A stretch of DNA of 64,000 bases, taken from NCBI RefSeq assembly GCF_000169175.1, contig NZ_AAWS01000003.1:186001-250000 (forward strand). Reading direction: 5' to 3'. Made by a program: the position numbers and the translations under genes. Positions 51,327 to 60,631 of this stretch are shown in pieces (positions within the stretch are counted from its first letter, which is position 1; each line of letters begins with the position of its first letter). Source of the stretch: Microscilla marina ATCC 23134. Its GTDB lineage: Bacteria > Bacteroidota > Bacteroidia > Cytophagales > Microscillaceae. The notes under the pieces are model-generated. The model saw nothing but the letters and a program-made list of their open reading frames with translations, did not search any database and was not told the origin of the DNA.

Positions 51327-52256
51327 ATGACTACTGAACAAAAACAAGATAAAAGACGCGTAATTGTAATAGGTTTTATTTTGGTATTGGTACTGTTAAA
51401 TGTGGTTCTCATTTATATGATTATCCAGAATAAAAACTCTGAAATAGATAAGCAAAAAACGCTGAGAGCTCAACAAAAAGAAAGCTACGAAACCAACCTG
51501 AATAATCTTTCCCGTCGTTTGAAGCAGGAAATTGCCCGCTCTAAACAAGATGGTGAAGAAAATCAAAAATACCAGGATTCATTGCTCAAAGTGTTGAAAG
51601 AGGTAGAAGGAGAAAGAGACAATCTGAAGGCTTCTAAAACCTTTACCCAAAAGCAAATGCAATATTATAAACTCAAAATTGCCGCTTACGAAGAGTTATT
51701 GATCCGAAAAGATTCGTTGATGCGCAAATTTAAGGCTACTATTGCCCGGCAAAGTGAACAGATGACCGATTTGCGCAAGAAAAACAATGAAGTATTAGAA
51801 CAGGTAGGCAAAACCAAAGAGGAGATTAGCCAATATAAAAAACGCTTTGCTAAAGCGGGCGTGCTCAAAGCCGAAAACATTACGATTAACCGGGTAAACC
51901 GGAGAGGCAAAGAAAAAGGAGGAGGAAGCTACAGAGAGCGTAACATTGATAAGTTGAAAATATATTTTACCCTTGCCGACAACAAGGCAGCCAAGATAGG
52001 GCAAAAGTCTATTATGATGCTGTTAAAAGACGATACCGGGCAAACATTGGTACCCTCGGTAGGTGGTGGGCGTTTCAAACTGAATGGAACCGCCACTTCT
52101 TACACAGCTGCTCAAAGCTTTTTGTTTGATAACTCACAACAAACCCTGGTGTTTAATTATATAAATACCAACAAAGACTTAGGCAAAGGTAAATTTACTA
52201 TAGAATTATACTCAGAAGGAGAAAGAATAGGTACTGGTTCGTTTACTATACGATAA
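51327..52256 (+). CDS. Membrane-anchored coiled-coil protein
   Basis: A 309-residue protein. A short basic N-terminus precedes one transmembrane helix at about 12-33 (V-I-V-I-G-F-I-L-V-L-V-L-L-N-V-V). A long coiled coil spans about 36-180, and a C-terminal beta-rich domain spans about 190-309 (L-K-I-Y-F-T-L-A-D-N, I-Y-T-... and a final G-S-F-T-I-R). The N-in orientation puts the coil and globular end outside the cytoplasm. Similar one-helix coiled-coil proteins are widespread in Cytophagales without known role. Single gene with its own promoter and terminator. Confidence 0.75.
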   Translation: MTTEQKQDKRRVIVIGFILVLVLLNVVLIYMIIQNKNSEIDKQKTLRAQQKESYETNLNNLSRRLKQEIARSKQDGEENQKYQDSLLKVLKEVEGERDNLKASKTFTQKQMQYYKLKIAAYEELLIRKDSLMRKFKATIARQSEQMTDLRKKNNEVLEQVGKTKEEISQYKKRFAKAGVLKAENITINRVNRRGKEKGGGSYRERNIDKLKIYFTLADNKAAKIGQKSIMMLLKDDTGQTLVPSVGGGRFKLNGTATSYTAAQSFLFDNSQQTLVFNYINTNKDLGKGKFTIELYSEGERIGTGSFTIR

Positions 52257-52284
52257 CTCTTACTTATATACTTTGCTTCTATTA

Positions 52285-52330
52285 AAAAGGCAGGTTTTGC
52301 ATAAGGCAAAATCTGCCTTTTGTATTTTTA
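52285..52330 (+). terminator. Rho-independent terminator
   Basis: AAAAGGCAG-TTTTGC pairs with GCAAAA-CTGCCTTTT (one unpaired base each side), followed by GTATTTTT. About 30 bp after the coiled-coil gene stop. Confidence 0.8.
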
Positions 52331-52822
52331 AGTGATTTTTTACAGAGTAAAAAAATATTAGCTCGATGGCTATGGTGTTTTCACCAATTGATAAATCCCA
52401 CCATTCGGGGGCGATCGAAACCCTAAAATAAGTCATTTTTTGGGTTTCGATATACATCGATATCTAAGGACTCGTAAGTTCGGTTGTGAGGACACAAATC
52501 AGGGCGAAAAATAGCAGGGTAGAGTACCCACACCCCACAAGTTAATATTTCTGGAATCTTATTATCTTTGTAGATTATATTTTTTTAACATAACACTCGT
52601 CTCTGTTTTTTGAATGTTTGCGAAAATGATTGCTTTTGTTGCGCGACAACAAGAAACATAGCAACACTATGGTGATAACCGAATCTATTTATAAATCCGA
52701 TTCATCGGGTCAGTTTTGTTGTGAATAGTTCTGTTTTAGCTAAAAAACCTTGAAGTTAATGGGCAAAACGAATGATTTTCCGCTCATTATTAAAAACCGA
52801 GATGAGTTCATAATTTATAATC
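52331..52822. other. Intergenic stretch with candidate promoter of the M16 genes
   Basis: No gene. TATCTTTG at 52563-52570 fits the -7 consensus but lies 250 bp before the first M16 ATG and lacks a -33 partner. A palindrome CGATATACATCGATATC near 52448 belongs to the dispersed CGATRTATATCGG-type motifs. Nothing else recognised. Confidence 0.4.
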
Positions 52823-54151
52823 ATGAAAAAAATCTTATGGCTTAGTTGTTTGCTCTTGTTGGCTCCCCTGGCACAGGCACAAACCAAAGTAGAAGATGTA
52901 AAAACATTGACGCTTAACAATGGGATGAAGGTCATTGTGTTAGAAGACCATTCTATACCCAACGCCAACATGTATCTGTTTTGGAAGGTAGGCTCACGCA
53001 ATGAGCGCCCTGGCATTACCGGTTTGTCCCATTTTTTTGAACACATGATGTTCAATGGCGCCAAAAAATATGGGCCTAAAATGTTTGATCGGGTAATGGA
53101 AGCCAACGGTGGTTCTAACAATGCCTATACTACCGAAGATGTAACCGTATATACCGACTGGTTTCCGAGCAGCTCGATAGAGGTCATGTTTGACCTGGAA
53201 GCAGACCGTATTGGTGCTTTAAACATTTCGTCAAAAATGCTGGAAAGCGAGCGAGGGGTAGTATTGTCGGAGCGCAGTACTGGGCTGGAAAACAGCAACT
53301 TTCAGTCTTTGCAGGCACAGTTAAAGTCTACCGCTTTCTTTGCACACGCTTATCGTTGGCCTGTCATAGGGTATGAGTCTGACATTAAGCAGTGGGCCAA
53401 AAAAGATTTAGAGGACTATTTTAAAACCTATTATGCACCCAACAATTGTGTGGTAGTAATAGTGGGTGATGTAACCTTGGCTCAAGTTAAAAAACTGTCT
53501 GCCAAATATTTTGAGCCTATTCCTGGCAATACCCCTCCGGCAAAAGTGAGAACGGTAGAACCTCCGCAAAATGGTGAAAAAAGAGTAGTAGTACACAAAA
53601 AAATCTCGTCACCCAATGTTGCGTTGGCGTACCATGTACCCTCTACCAGTAGCCAAGACTATTATGCGCTCGATATGCTCAGCAGTATCTTGTCATCAGG
53701 TAACTCTTCGCGTTTGCGTAAATCTCTGATTTTTGACCAACAAGTAGCTTCCGCAATATTTACTTACATGCCACAAAGCTTTGATCCTAACTTGTTTTAT
53801 CTATATGGAGTAGCGGCACGCAACATTACCCCAGAAAAATTGGAAGCAGCGATGCTTGCCGAAATTGAGAAAATTAAGGAAAAAGGAGTAACCGATTTTG
53901 AGTTGCAGAAAACCAAAAACCAAAAGTTAATGAGGTTTTACCAGCAAATGGAAACCATTAATGGCAAAGCAAACTCAATAGGAACCTATGAATTGTTTTT
54001 TGGCAGTTATACAAAACTGTTCAATGCCCCAAAACTTTATGAAAATGTAACCAAGGAAGATATTCAGCGAGTGGCAAAAAAGTATTTTATCAAAACTAAC
54101 CGCACGGTGGGTTATTTACTATCGCCAGAAAAGAAGGGAAAGAGTAAATAG
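52823..54151 (+). CDS. M16 family zinc peptidase, catalytic subunit
   Basis: A 442-residue protein with a signal peptide (about 1-19). The inverted zinc motif H-F-F-E-H lies at 70-74 in G-L-S-H-F-F-E-H-M-M-F-N-G, with the downstream metal Glu in F-D-L-E-A-D-R. The second half has the inactive repeat lobe of the family. Periplasmic or outer-membrane location is inferred from the signal. The next gene encodes a homologue without the zinc motif, so the two probably form a heterodimeric clamp-like peptidase that degrades peptides or processes secreted proteins. A 161-bp MITE lies between the two genes. Confidence 0.93.
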   Translation: MKKILWLSCLLLLAPLAQAQTKVEDVKTLTLNNGMKVIVLEDHSIPNANMYLFWKVGSRNERPGITGLSHFFEHMMFNGAKKYGPKMFDRVMEANGGSNNAYTTEDVTVYTDWFPSSSIEVMFDLEADRIGALNISSKMLESERGVVLSERSTGLENSNFQSLQAQLKSTAFFAHAYRWPVIGYESDIKQWAKKDLEDYFKTYYAPNNCVVVIVGDVTLAQVKKLSAKYFEPIPGNTPPAKVRTVEPPQNGEKRVVVHKKISSPNVALAYHVPSTSSQDYYALDMLSSILSSGNSSRLRKSLIFDQQVASAIFTYMPQSFDPNLFYLYGVAARNITPEKLEAAMLAEIEKIKEKGVTDFELQKTKNQKLMRFYQQMETINGKANSIGTYELFFGSYTKLFNAPKLYENVTKEDIQRVAKKYFIKTNRTVGYLLSPEKKGKSK

Positions 54152-54171
54152 TTTGTTTGGTGAAAATATAA

Positions 54172-54332
54172 GAGCTTGTTTAAAGCGGTCGTTTTTGGAG
54201 TGTTTTCCGATGAGTTTTCGGTTCAGATGCGTTAAACTTTGAGTGAATAGCAGTGCTATTGACGATAAGTTTAACAATATATGAGTAGAAAAATCGCGTA
54301 AAACGCCTAATTAATGAACTTTATACACGCTC
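54172..54332. mobile_element. MITE, GAGCTTGTTTAAA family (161 bp)
   Basis: Ends GAGCTTGTTTAAAG and TTTATACACGCTC, flanked by TAA on both sides (54169-54171, 54333-54335). It sits between two co-directional peptidase genes and could affect their co-expression. Confidence 0.82.
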
Positions 54333-54353
54333 TAACTTTAAAAGATTTTAAAA

Positions 54354-55745
54354 ATGAAATTTAACTATAAAATATGGATGCTTGCGTTGCTGCTATTGGC
54401 AGGTACCCAGGCAAGCAAGGGCCAAGGCGTGTTTAAATTGCCCAAATACGATAAGTTTAAGCTAAGCAATGGGCTTACCGTGTACCTGATGGAGCAAAAA
54501 GAGGTGCCATTGATTCAAGCTTCAATAGTATTTAATGCGGGAGCCGTTCATGATGGTAATAAACCAGGCTTGGCCAACTTTACTGCACAGGCTTTATTGT
54601 TTGGTACCAAAACAATGACCAAAACACAAATAGAACAGCAAACCGATTTTGTGGGTGCTAGTCTTAGTTCGGCTGCTGCATTAGAGTATGCCAGGGTTGG
54701 GTTGTCTTTTGCCAAAAAAGACCAAGATAAAATGTTGGCTATTTTAAAGGAAGTGTTGACTCATCCTGTATTTGACGCCAAAGAGTTTGAGAAAAGCAAA
54801 AAACGCAAGTTACTTCGGCTTGATCAGGTCAAAGAAAGCCCTCGCAATGTAATTGGCAGCTACTACAATAAGTTGTTGTATGGCAACCACCCTTATGGCA
54901 ACCCGGTGGCAGGAACTAAAGAGGGGATAAATGCCATTACCCTGGATGATATCAAGGCGTTTTACAAAAAACAATATACCTGTGATAAAGCCGCCATTGC
55001 CATTGTAGGTGATTTTGACAAGCGCAAAATGAAAGCCAATATCAAGAAGTTGTTGAAGGGTTGGAAAACCAAAAAGTCGACCAGTAAAGCGCTGGTAAAG
55101 CCTGATATGAACTACTCAAAAAGCCAAGTGCTACTGGTAGATAAAGATGATGCCAATGAAACTACTTTTTATATAGGAGGTCAAGGGGTAGCACGCAGCA
55201 ACCCAGACTTGATTGCTGTTCAGGTGGTCAATACTATTTTAGGGGGGAGGTTTACTTCCTGGCTCAACGATGCCTTGCGTGTAAACTCTGGGCTTACCTA
55301 TGGGGCTCGCAGTAATTTTGTGACTGGCAAGCTTTCCGGGTCTTTTTATATCTATAGTTTTACCAAAACTGCAACTGCTATACAGGCAATAGATATGGCT
55401 ATAGGTGTGTTAGATAGTTTGCACACTACCGGGGTGAACAAAGAAATACTGGAATCGGCAAAAAACTATGTGAAAGGAAGTTTTCCTACCCGGTATGAGC
55501 GCAATAGTAGCTTAGCCCAACTACTCACCTCTATGTTTGTGTATGGCTACAATGAGTCGTTTATCAACAATTTTACAAAAAATGTAGATAACCTGACAGT
55601 AGCAAAAGTAAAGCAAGTGATTGCAAAGTATTTTCCGAAAAAGAACCTACAGTTTGTATTGGTGGGCAAGGCGTCTGCCATTCGCGACAAGGTGAAAAAA
55701 TACGGCAAAGTCACCGAAAAGAAAATTACAAGCCAGGGATTTTAG
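54354..55745 (+). CDS. M16 family peptidase homologue, non-catalytic (R/Y) subunit
   Basis: A 463-residue protein with a signal peptide (about 1-22). At the place of the zinc motif it reads G-L-A-N-F-T-A-Q-A-L-L, so the H-x-x-E-H ligands are gone. It keeps R-F-T-S-W-L-N-D-A-L-R and S-G-L-T-Y-G-A near 300-320, the Arg/Tyr substrate-holding pair typical of the second subunit in two-chain M16B peptidases. The preceding gene supplies the zinc site. Division of labour is therefore read directly from motif loss and retention; the substrate is unknown. Confidence 0.92.
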   Translation: MKFNYKIWMLALLLLAGTQASKGQGVFKLPKYDKFKLSNGLTVYLMEQKEVPLIQASIVFNAGAVHDGNKPGLANFTAQALLFGTKTMTKTQIEQQTDFVGASLSSAAALEYARVGLSFAKKDQDKMLAILKEVLTHPVFDAKEFEKSKKRKLLRLDQVKESPRNVIGSYYNKLLYGNHPYGNPVAGTKEGINAITLDDIKAFYKKQYTCDKAAIAIVGDFDKRKMKANIKKLLKGWKTKKSTSKALVKPDMNYSKSQVLLVDKDDANETTFYIGGQGVARSNPDLIAVQVVNTILGGRFTSWLNDALRVNSGLTYGARSNFVTGKLSGSFYIYSFTKTATAIQAIDMAIGVLDSLHTTGVNKEILESAKNYVKGSFPTRYERNSSLAQLLTSMFVYGYNESFINNFTKNVDNLTVAKVKQVIAKYFPKKNLQFVLVGKASAIRDKVKKYGKVTEKKITSQGF

Positions 55746-55865
55746 AGGTTGCTGTGAACGAGTAACTAATGACTATCAATGGTAGGCGATTAGCCGCAAA
55801 CCAATGGATGTTTATAAGTCAAGCGTTATTGTTTTACTGCACATGGATTCTTGAGATAAGCTAAA

Positions 55866-55906
55866 ATAAACCCCGCTGCCAACAACAGTGGGGTTTATGT
55901 TTTTTA
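55866..55906 (+). terminator. Rho-independent terminator after the M16 pair
   Basis: ATAAACCCCGCTG pairs with CAGTGGGGTTTAT (one G-T), followed by GTTTTTT. About 120 bp past the stop. Confidence 0.85.
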
Positions 55907-56092
55907 ACTTAATATTTTTGAGGGTAGTATCATAACTCAAGTTACGCAGATTTACTTTGTTGTTTTAATTTCTATTGTGAAACGGTTGTATTGCTACATT
56001 AGTTATGCAAGGCATCGCGCAACCATAAAACAATAAAGCCATAGAACAATATAAATAAGCAGACTTGGAATTTACTGCGTAACATCACCTTG

Positions 56093-57406
56093 TCAGCGAG
56101 TATTGACTGCTTGCCCCTCTACTACTTGTATGCTTGCCCTACATGTTCGCCGCAAGGGATCATTGACTGCCCCATCGGTTACCCCAGGTGGCAGTGTTTC
56201 GCCCAGCCCCTGGGTGCTCAGCGCTACCTTAATAGATTGTGATTTGAGGTATTTTTGTAAAAACTGACCAATGGTGCGAGCTCTCCACTCCGACAAACGC
56301 TTGTTTTGTGCTTGCCTTTGGGCTATAGGTTGGTTATAGTAAAATCCTTGTTTATCGGCGTAGCCGCGCACATCCAGCTGTATTACCATAGGTTTGTTGT
56401 CATTGTTGCGTCGATAAATAGCCACTTTTTCTTTAATTTCCTTAATCAATTGTTGCAGGTATTGGTAATCTTGTGGTTTGGGTGTGTGCCAGCCCGTATG
56501 AAATTGTACCGATGCGTTGGTGTTGGCGTATACCACGTTACCTCCTTTGACCACGGCAATTGCGCCAGCAGAGGTTTTTGGGGTAGGTTTAGTAGCTTTT
56601 GGAGTAACCACCTTGTTTTTGTTGTTACTATTATTAGGCAGTACCGGATTAGTAATGGTAGGGTTGCTCGCGGTTAATTTACCTCCAGCATGGTATTTAG
56701 TAGTGGTTTTTTGGGGTAGGTGCAATGCAAGGTATTGGTGTTTGGGTTCTACCAAAGTGGGCACAAATTTTTTGTGGTGATCTATGGCAATAATAGCAGG
56801 TTTACGAGACGCAAAAGAGTCTACAGGTACACTATAGGCCAGTACGGTTACTATACACATGCGGCGTTGAGGATCTTCGGGCTCGTCAGATGTATAATAA
56901 GGAGGTAATTCTTCCCCTTTTATCACCAAGGCTTGCTCTATACCGTGTACCAACGGATACAATCCTTTTTTGACAGAATTGCTTATATAGTAAGTACGTT
57001 TTTTGGCGAGGTAATCATTCAGGGTTTGACGCTCCTCAGGCGATTGGTTGGGGTAAAACGGTTTGGCGTCAGAGTAACCCTTTATTTTCAGGCTAAGCAC
57101 AATCTTGTCTTGAGGATACAAGTGTTTGTACTTGGCAATGTCTTTTTTTAGCCCTGAAATAATAAAGTCTAAGTGTTCTTTACCTATTTTGTTGGGGGTA
57201 TTTTGTCCTCCGTTAAATAGCACCCTGGTTTCTATTTGTTCATGAAACTCGTGTTTCTCTACTTCTATGTGCTCTTTATTTTTACCACTCAAAGGTTTAT
57301 GGGGCGCACGGGTAGTGTCGTTGGTTTGTGCGTTTGAAATTTGGCAAAATAATACCATTACATACCCTACGAGTATGCATACCGAAGTTTTTAGTTTTGA
57401 TGTCAT
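56093..57406 (-). CDS. Secreted protein with two OmpA-like domains
   Basis: A 437-residue protein with a signal peptide (about 1-26). Two OmpA-C-like segments are separated by a Lys/Pro/Asn-rich linker. The first (about 55-195) has K-I-K-G-Y-S-D-A-K-P-F, then N-D-Y-L-A-K-K-R-T-Y-Y-I-S and D-P-Q-R-R-M-C. The second (about 295-430) has L-D-V-R-G-Y-A-D-K-Q-G, S-E-W-R-A-R-T-I-G-Q-F-L, G-L-G-E-T-L-P and D-P-L-R-R-T-C-R-A-S-I. The G-[YF]-[AS]-D...N...L-S-x-x-R-A pattern is the peptidoglycan-binding OmpA signature, though diverged in the first copy. Likely periplasmic. A GCATGCA palindrome lies 84 bp upstream. Confidence 0.78.
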   Translation of the reverse strand: MTSKLKTSVCILVGYVMVLFCQISNAQTNDTTRAPHKPLSGKNKEHIEVEKHEFHEQIETRVLFNGGQNTPNKIGKEHLDFIISGLKKDIAKYKHLYPQDKIVLSLKIKGYSDAKPFYPNQSPEERQTLNDYLAKKRTYYISNSVKKGLYPLVHGIEQALVIKGEELPPYYTSDEPEDPQRRMCIVTVLAYSVPVDSFASRKPAIIAIDHHKKFVPTLVEPKHQYLALHLPQKTTTKYHAGGKLTASNPTITNPVLPNNSNNKNKVVTPKATKPTPKTSAGAIAVVKGGNVVYANTNASVQFHTGWHTPKPQDYQYLQQLIKEIKEKVAIYRRNNDNKPMVIQLDVRGYADKQGFYYNQPIAQRQAQNKRLSEWRARTIGQFLQKYLKSQSIKVALSTQGLGETLPPGVTDGAVNDPLRRTCRASIQVVEGQAVNTR

Positions 57407-57489
57407 GATACTTTTGTTTAAAAATTGCCCGCTTCATTGCAAGCAGGTATTGCTACTAATAATTAAGTTAAAATGATTGATTATTCTGC

Positions 57490-57504
57490 GCATGCAGTGC
57501 ATGC
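57490..57504. promoter_or_regulatory. Perfect palindrome (candidate operator) upstream of the OmpA-like gene
   Basis: GCATGCA-G-TGCATGC, two 7-bp arms around one base, 84 bp before the minus-strand start at 57406. It may be a regulator site; no partner identified. Confidence 0.35.
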
Positions 57505-58546
57505 CAAACAATCGTGCGATTTAAATACACTGCTATTGACTAGTGGATGTTGCTATTAATTTTTTATGTGATAAAATCAAAGAAAAAAATAGGTACGAAT
57601 AGTCCTGCAGGCACTTATATAAATAAGTAGTGGTTTGTTTGCAGGGTTAGAACCTAACGCTCGATTGATAAAACACCCATGAGGGCTTGAAAGCGCGCAA
57701 TGAGAAGTAGTTTGCCGGAATTATATGGTTATTTTTATGCAAATAATTACCCAAGCAAAAATAAAGGTAGTGGGTTGAAAATCAGGAGAATGTAGAATTA
57801 TGCTTGTGGTGATGCGTAATAATAACTATTAGGTAAACTCTACAACTTCATGGCCGTTATTGAGTCAGCGCAAAGCTACTTGTGCTGTGTTGCCTTCAAC
57901 AAAGTAATACCAATGAAATGTGTATGGTAATTGGTATCTTATCAAGTCATTTTTCCTTTTTTTATCCTTTTACAAATAAGGTTTTTTGTATTTGCTAATA
58001 CAACGATGATTTTGCTAATTAGTGCTATGCTCAGACGAAATTTTAGTCTATAACAAGTAAAAAATATGCTCTTCCTTTATTATAAAAAACCACTGTTTTT
58101 TGGTGGAAACTCAGGTTGAGTTTTAGGCTTTTGTATAGCATTGGTGCTGTGGGCACCACATTCCTATTGCTTTACTTGAGGCTTTTATCTCCTGACTTAC
58201 GCTTCAAAAATAGCCACAATTTAAGCTGAATAAGTTTTGAGAATGTAGCACAAGTAACGAAAGCTGTTGAAAGTGTATGAAAGAATAGTGTTTTTAACGC
58301 TCTATAGCGTAAATATGTATTATAATTTGGGTTATTCAAAGCAAAGGCGTTCCCAATACTTATAAAAGTGGCGGGTGAAATAAGGTATAAACACACATTT
58401 TTTTTGAAAAGACCTGTATATAATCTTTTGAAGAAAACATTGTATGTATTATTTTATATAATATTTTTGAATGACTGGTTTTTACTATTACCTTGTTAAT
58501 TATTGCCAAAAAATGATTTGATTCGTATAAAACTATTTGGCATCTA
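57505..58546. other. Long non-coding stretch
   Basis: About 1 kb with no credible frame; small frames such as 58172-58396 lack coding character. It must hold upstream sequences for the OmpA-like gene. No RNA structure was recognised. Confidence 0.45.
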
Positions 58547-58602
58547 AGAGCTTGTTTAAATTTTCGTGTTTAGAGTGATTTTCGATGAATTTTAAACAAG
58601 CT
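58547..58602. mobile_element. Minimal GAGCTTGTTTAAA element (about 55 bp)
   Basis: GAGCTTGTTTAAA and TTTTAAACAAGC are the two ends with almost no interior. TAA precedes the left end (58544-58546); the right end reads AAGCTGAAA in place of the expected AAGCTC-TAA, so it is damaged. It forms a near-complete hairpin about 200 bp upstream of the next gene. Confidence 0.6.
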
Positions 58603-58799
58603 GAAAACTAGTCAAAAGCATAGGAAAGGTTTAAAGATAAATGGTTTTGTAGGGGCAAGGTGATGAGGCAAAACAAAGCACTTTTTTTATTTAAAAGCTT
58701 TGGCTATGAGTAAAAAAGCCCACCACTGAACTTAAAAATTGTTTTTACCATTCTTAAAGCATAAAAATTTATGGTATTCAAGCCAAGAGCAAAGGCATT

Positions 58800-60581
58800 A
58801 TGAGTAAAGTAAATCGTTTTTTTGGTTTTTTTTGGGTGTTCGCTTTGTGGTGTACCCATACTGCTATAGCTCAAGACAACCTTGTGATTGTTGGAACTTA
58901 TGAAGATGCCCCTTTAATTTTTAAGGATACTGATAACGAGCTAAAAGGGGTGTATAAGGACGTACTGGAGCATATAGCGCTCAAGTATAAGTGGAAGCCC
59001 GAATACGTACACGGTTCTTTTTCTGAAAACCAGAAAAAACTCGAAAAAGGCGATATAGATATACTGTGTGCTATTGGGCACTCTGAAAAGCGAGAAAAAA
59101 GATTCGATTTTTCCGAAACCACTGTAGTATCCAATTGGGGTGAAATTTATATCCCTATGGACTCAAAAATACGCTCCATACTCGATCTCAAAAACAAAAA
59201 AGTAGCAGTACTTGCCGGAGACATTTACTACGAAGGCAGCCACGGGCTCAAACATACCTCCTCTCAGTTTAAACTACCCATAGAATTTATCGAGTGTGGA
59301 TCGTATGACGATGTACTGGAAAAAATAAGCAAGGGAGAAGCTGACGCTGGGCTGGTAGCGGTATTGCACGGAGCCACTAACGGAAAAAAATACAACGTGC
59401 ACGGCAGCCCTATTGTGTTTCACCCGATAGAACTAAGGTTTGCTTTTACTAAAAATACCGAAAAGACTAAAAAACTAAAGAAGATCATAGACAAGGAAAT
59501 GCGGAGTATGATTGATGACCGCAGCTCTGTTTATTATCAGTCTTTGTCGCGTTGGTTGGGCAAAGAGGCAGGAGGTGAATACCTTAAGTATTTTAAGTGG
59601 GGCTTAATTATTGCCGCCGGAGTCGCGCTTTTATTTGTTACTATCAGTTTGTTTTTGCGACGTCAGGTAAACAAACGTACCGCACAATTATACAAGAAAA
59701 CACAAGAGGTACAAGAGCTCAATGAGCACCTCGAAGACAAAGTAAAAGCAAGAACCGCAGAGGTGAGCCGCCAACGCGATGAATTGGAACAGCAAAAAGG
59801 TAAACTAGAGCGCGTGAACAAAGAAATGCGCGATAGTATCAACTATGCCCGTAATATTCAGGAGGCAATGCTGCCAGGTGAAGACAATATGTCGTTATTT
59901 TTACGCAATAATTATTTCAAGGTGTTTATGCCTCGCGACGTGGTAAGTGGTGACTTTCACTGGCTTGCTTACAAAGACGAGAAGGTATTGTTGGCGGTGG
60001 CCGATTGTACCGGGCACGGAGTTCCTGGTGCTTTTATGTCTATGTTGGGCAAGTCTTCGTTAGACGCGATTGTTAACGAGAAAAATATTTACGAGCCTGG
60101 CAATATCTTAACCGAACTTCAAAATTCTATTTACTTATCTTTGGGTACCAACGCCGCTGACGGCATGGATGTGGCTTTGTGTAGTTTTGACTTCAAAAAT
60201 CGCAAGGTTGTATTTGCCGGAGCCCAACGCCCATTTTATTTTGTGCGTGATGGCGAAGTGAATGTAATCAAAGGAGACAAAAAACCCATTGGTGGAAGTG
60301 TAAGACATTACAAAGAAAAACGCGAATACCGTGACCATGAGGTAGACATGTTGCCTGGCGATATGTTCTATATGACGTCTGATGGCTATCCCGATCAGTT
60401 TGGTGGTCCCGAAGGACGCAAGTTTACCACGCGTCGTTTCAAATCTATGATCTCTGAAATATACACCTTACCCATCAAAGAGCAAGGCGAAAAAGTGAAG
60501 TCATCTTTTTTAGATTGGAAAGGAGACGAACGTCAAATTGACGATATACTTGTGATAGGAGTAAAAATGGAAGCAGATTAA
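58800..60581 (+). CDS. Receptor phosphatase: SBP_bac_3 sensor, TM helix, coiled coil, SpoIIE/PP2C-like phosphatase
   Basis: A 593-residue protein with a signal peptide (about 1-24). An extracytoplasmic solute-binding family 3 domain spans about 28-255, with E-D-A-P-L-I-F, G-D-I-D-I-L-C-A-I-G and R-F-D-F-S-E-T. A TM helix lies at about 270-290, followed by a coiled coil to about 355. The SpoIIE/RsbU phosphatase domain has M-P-R-D-V-V-S-G-D-F-H-W, V-A-D-C-T-G-H-G-V-P-G, F-Y-M-T-S-D-G-Y and Q-I-D-D-I-L-V, the metal-binding Asp residues. Binding of an amino acid or similar ligand should control dephosphorylation of an anti-sigma-factor antagonist-like protein, a role known for RsbU-type domains. 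No such partner gene is adjacent. A sensor-to-phosphatase fusion of this type is much rarer than the kinase version. Confidence 0.9.
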   Translation: MSKVNRFFGFFWVFALWCTHTAIAQDNLVIVGTYEDAPLIFKDTDNELKGVYKDVLEHIALKYKWKPEYVHGSFSENQKKLEKGDIDILCAIGHSEKREKRFDFSETTVVSNWGEIYIPMDSKIRSILDLKNKKVAVLAGDIYYEGSHGLKHTSSQFKLPIEFIECGSYDDVLEKISKGEADAGLVAVLHGATNGKKYNVHGSPIVFHPIELRFAFTKNTEKTKKLKKIIDKEMRSMIDDRSSVYYQSLSRWLGKEAGGEYLKYFKWGLIIAAGVALLFVTISLFLRRQVNKRTAQLYKKTQEVQELNEHLEDKVKARTAEVSRQRDELEQQKGKLERVNKEMRDSINYARNIQEAMLPGEDNMSLFLRNNYFKVFMPRDVVSGDFHWLAYKDEKVLLAVADCTGHGVPGAFMSMLGKSSLDAIVNEKNIYEPGNILTELQNSIYLSLGTNAADGMDVALCSFDFKNRKVVFAGAQRPFYFVRDGEVNVIKGDKKPIGGSVRHYKEKREYRDHEVDMLPGDMFYMTSDGYPDQFGGPEGRKFTTRRFKSMISEIYTLPIKEQGEKVKSSFLDWKGDERQIDDILVIGVKMEAD

Positions 60582-60626
60582 TGCTGCAACCTAACTAAAA
60601 AGCGATGGGTTGCAGCAATGCCCTGT
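60582..60626 (+). terminator. Terminator hairpin after the receptor phosphatase
   Basis: TGCTGCAACC (60582-60591) pairs perfectly with GGTTGCAGCA (60608-60617), followed by ATGCCCTGTTTT. It lies between convergent genes and overlaps neither. The T tract is short. Confidence 0.6.
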
Positions 60627-60631
60627 TTTGG

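Noticed and set aside
57505-58799. A hidden gene or structured RNA in the long gap
   Set aside because: All frames are broken by stops, and I could not recognise any known RNA structure by eye.
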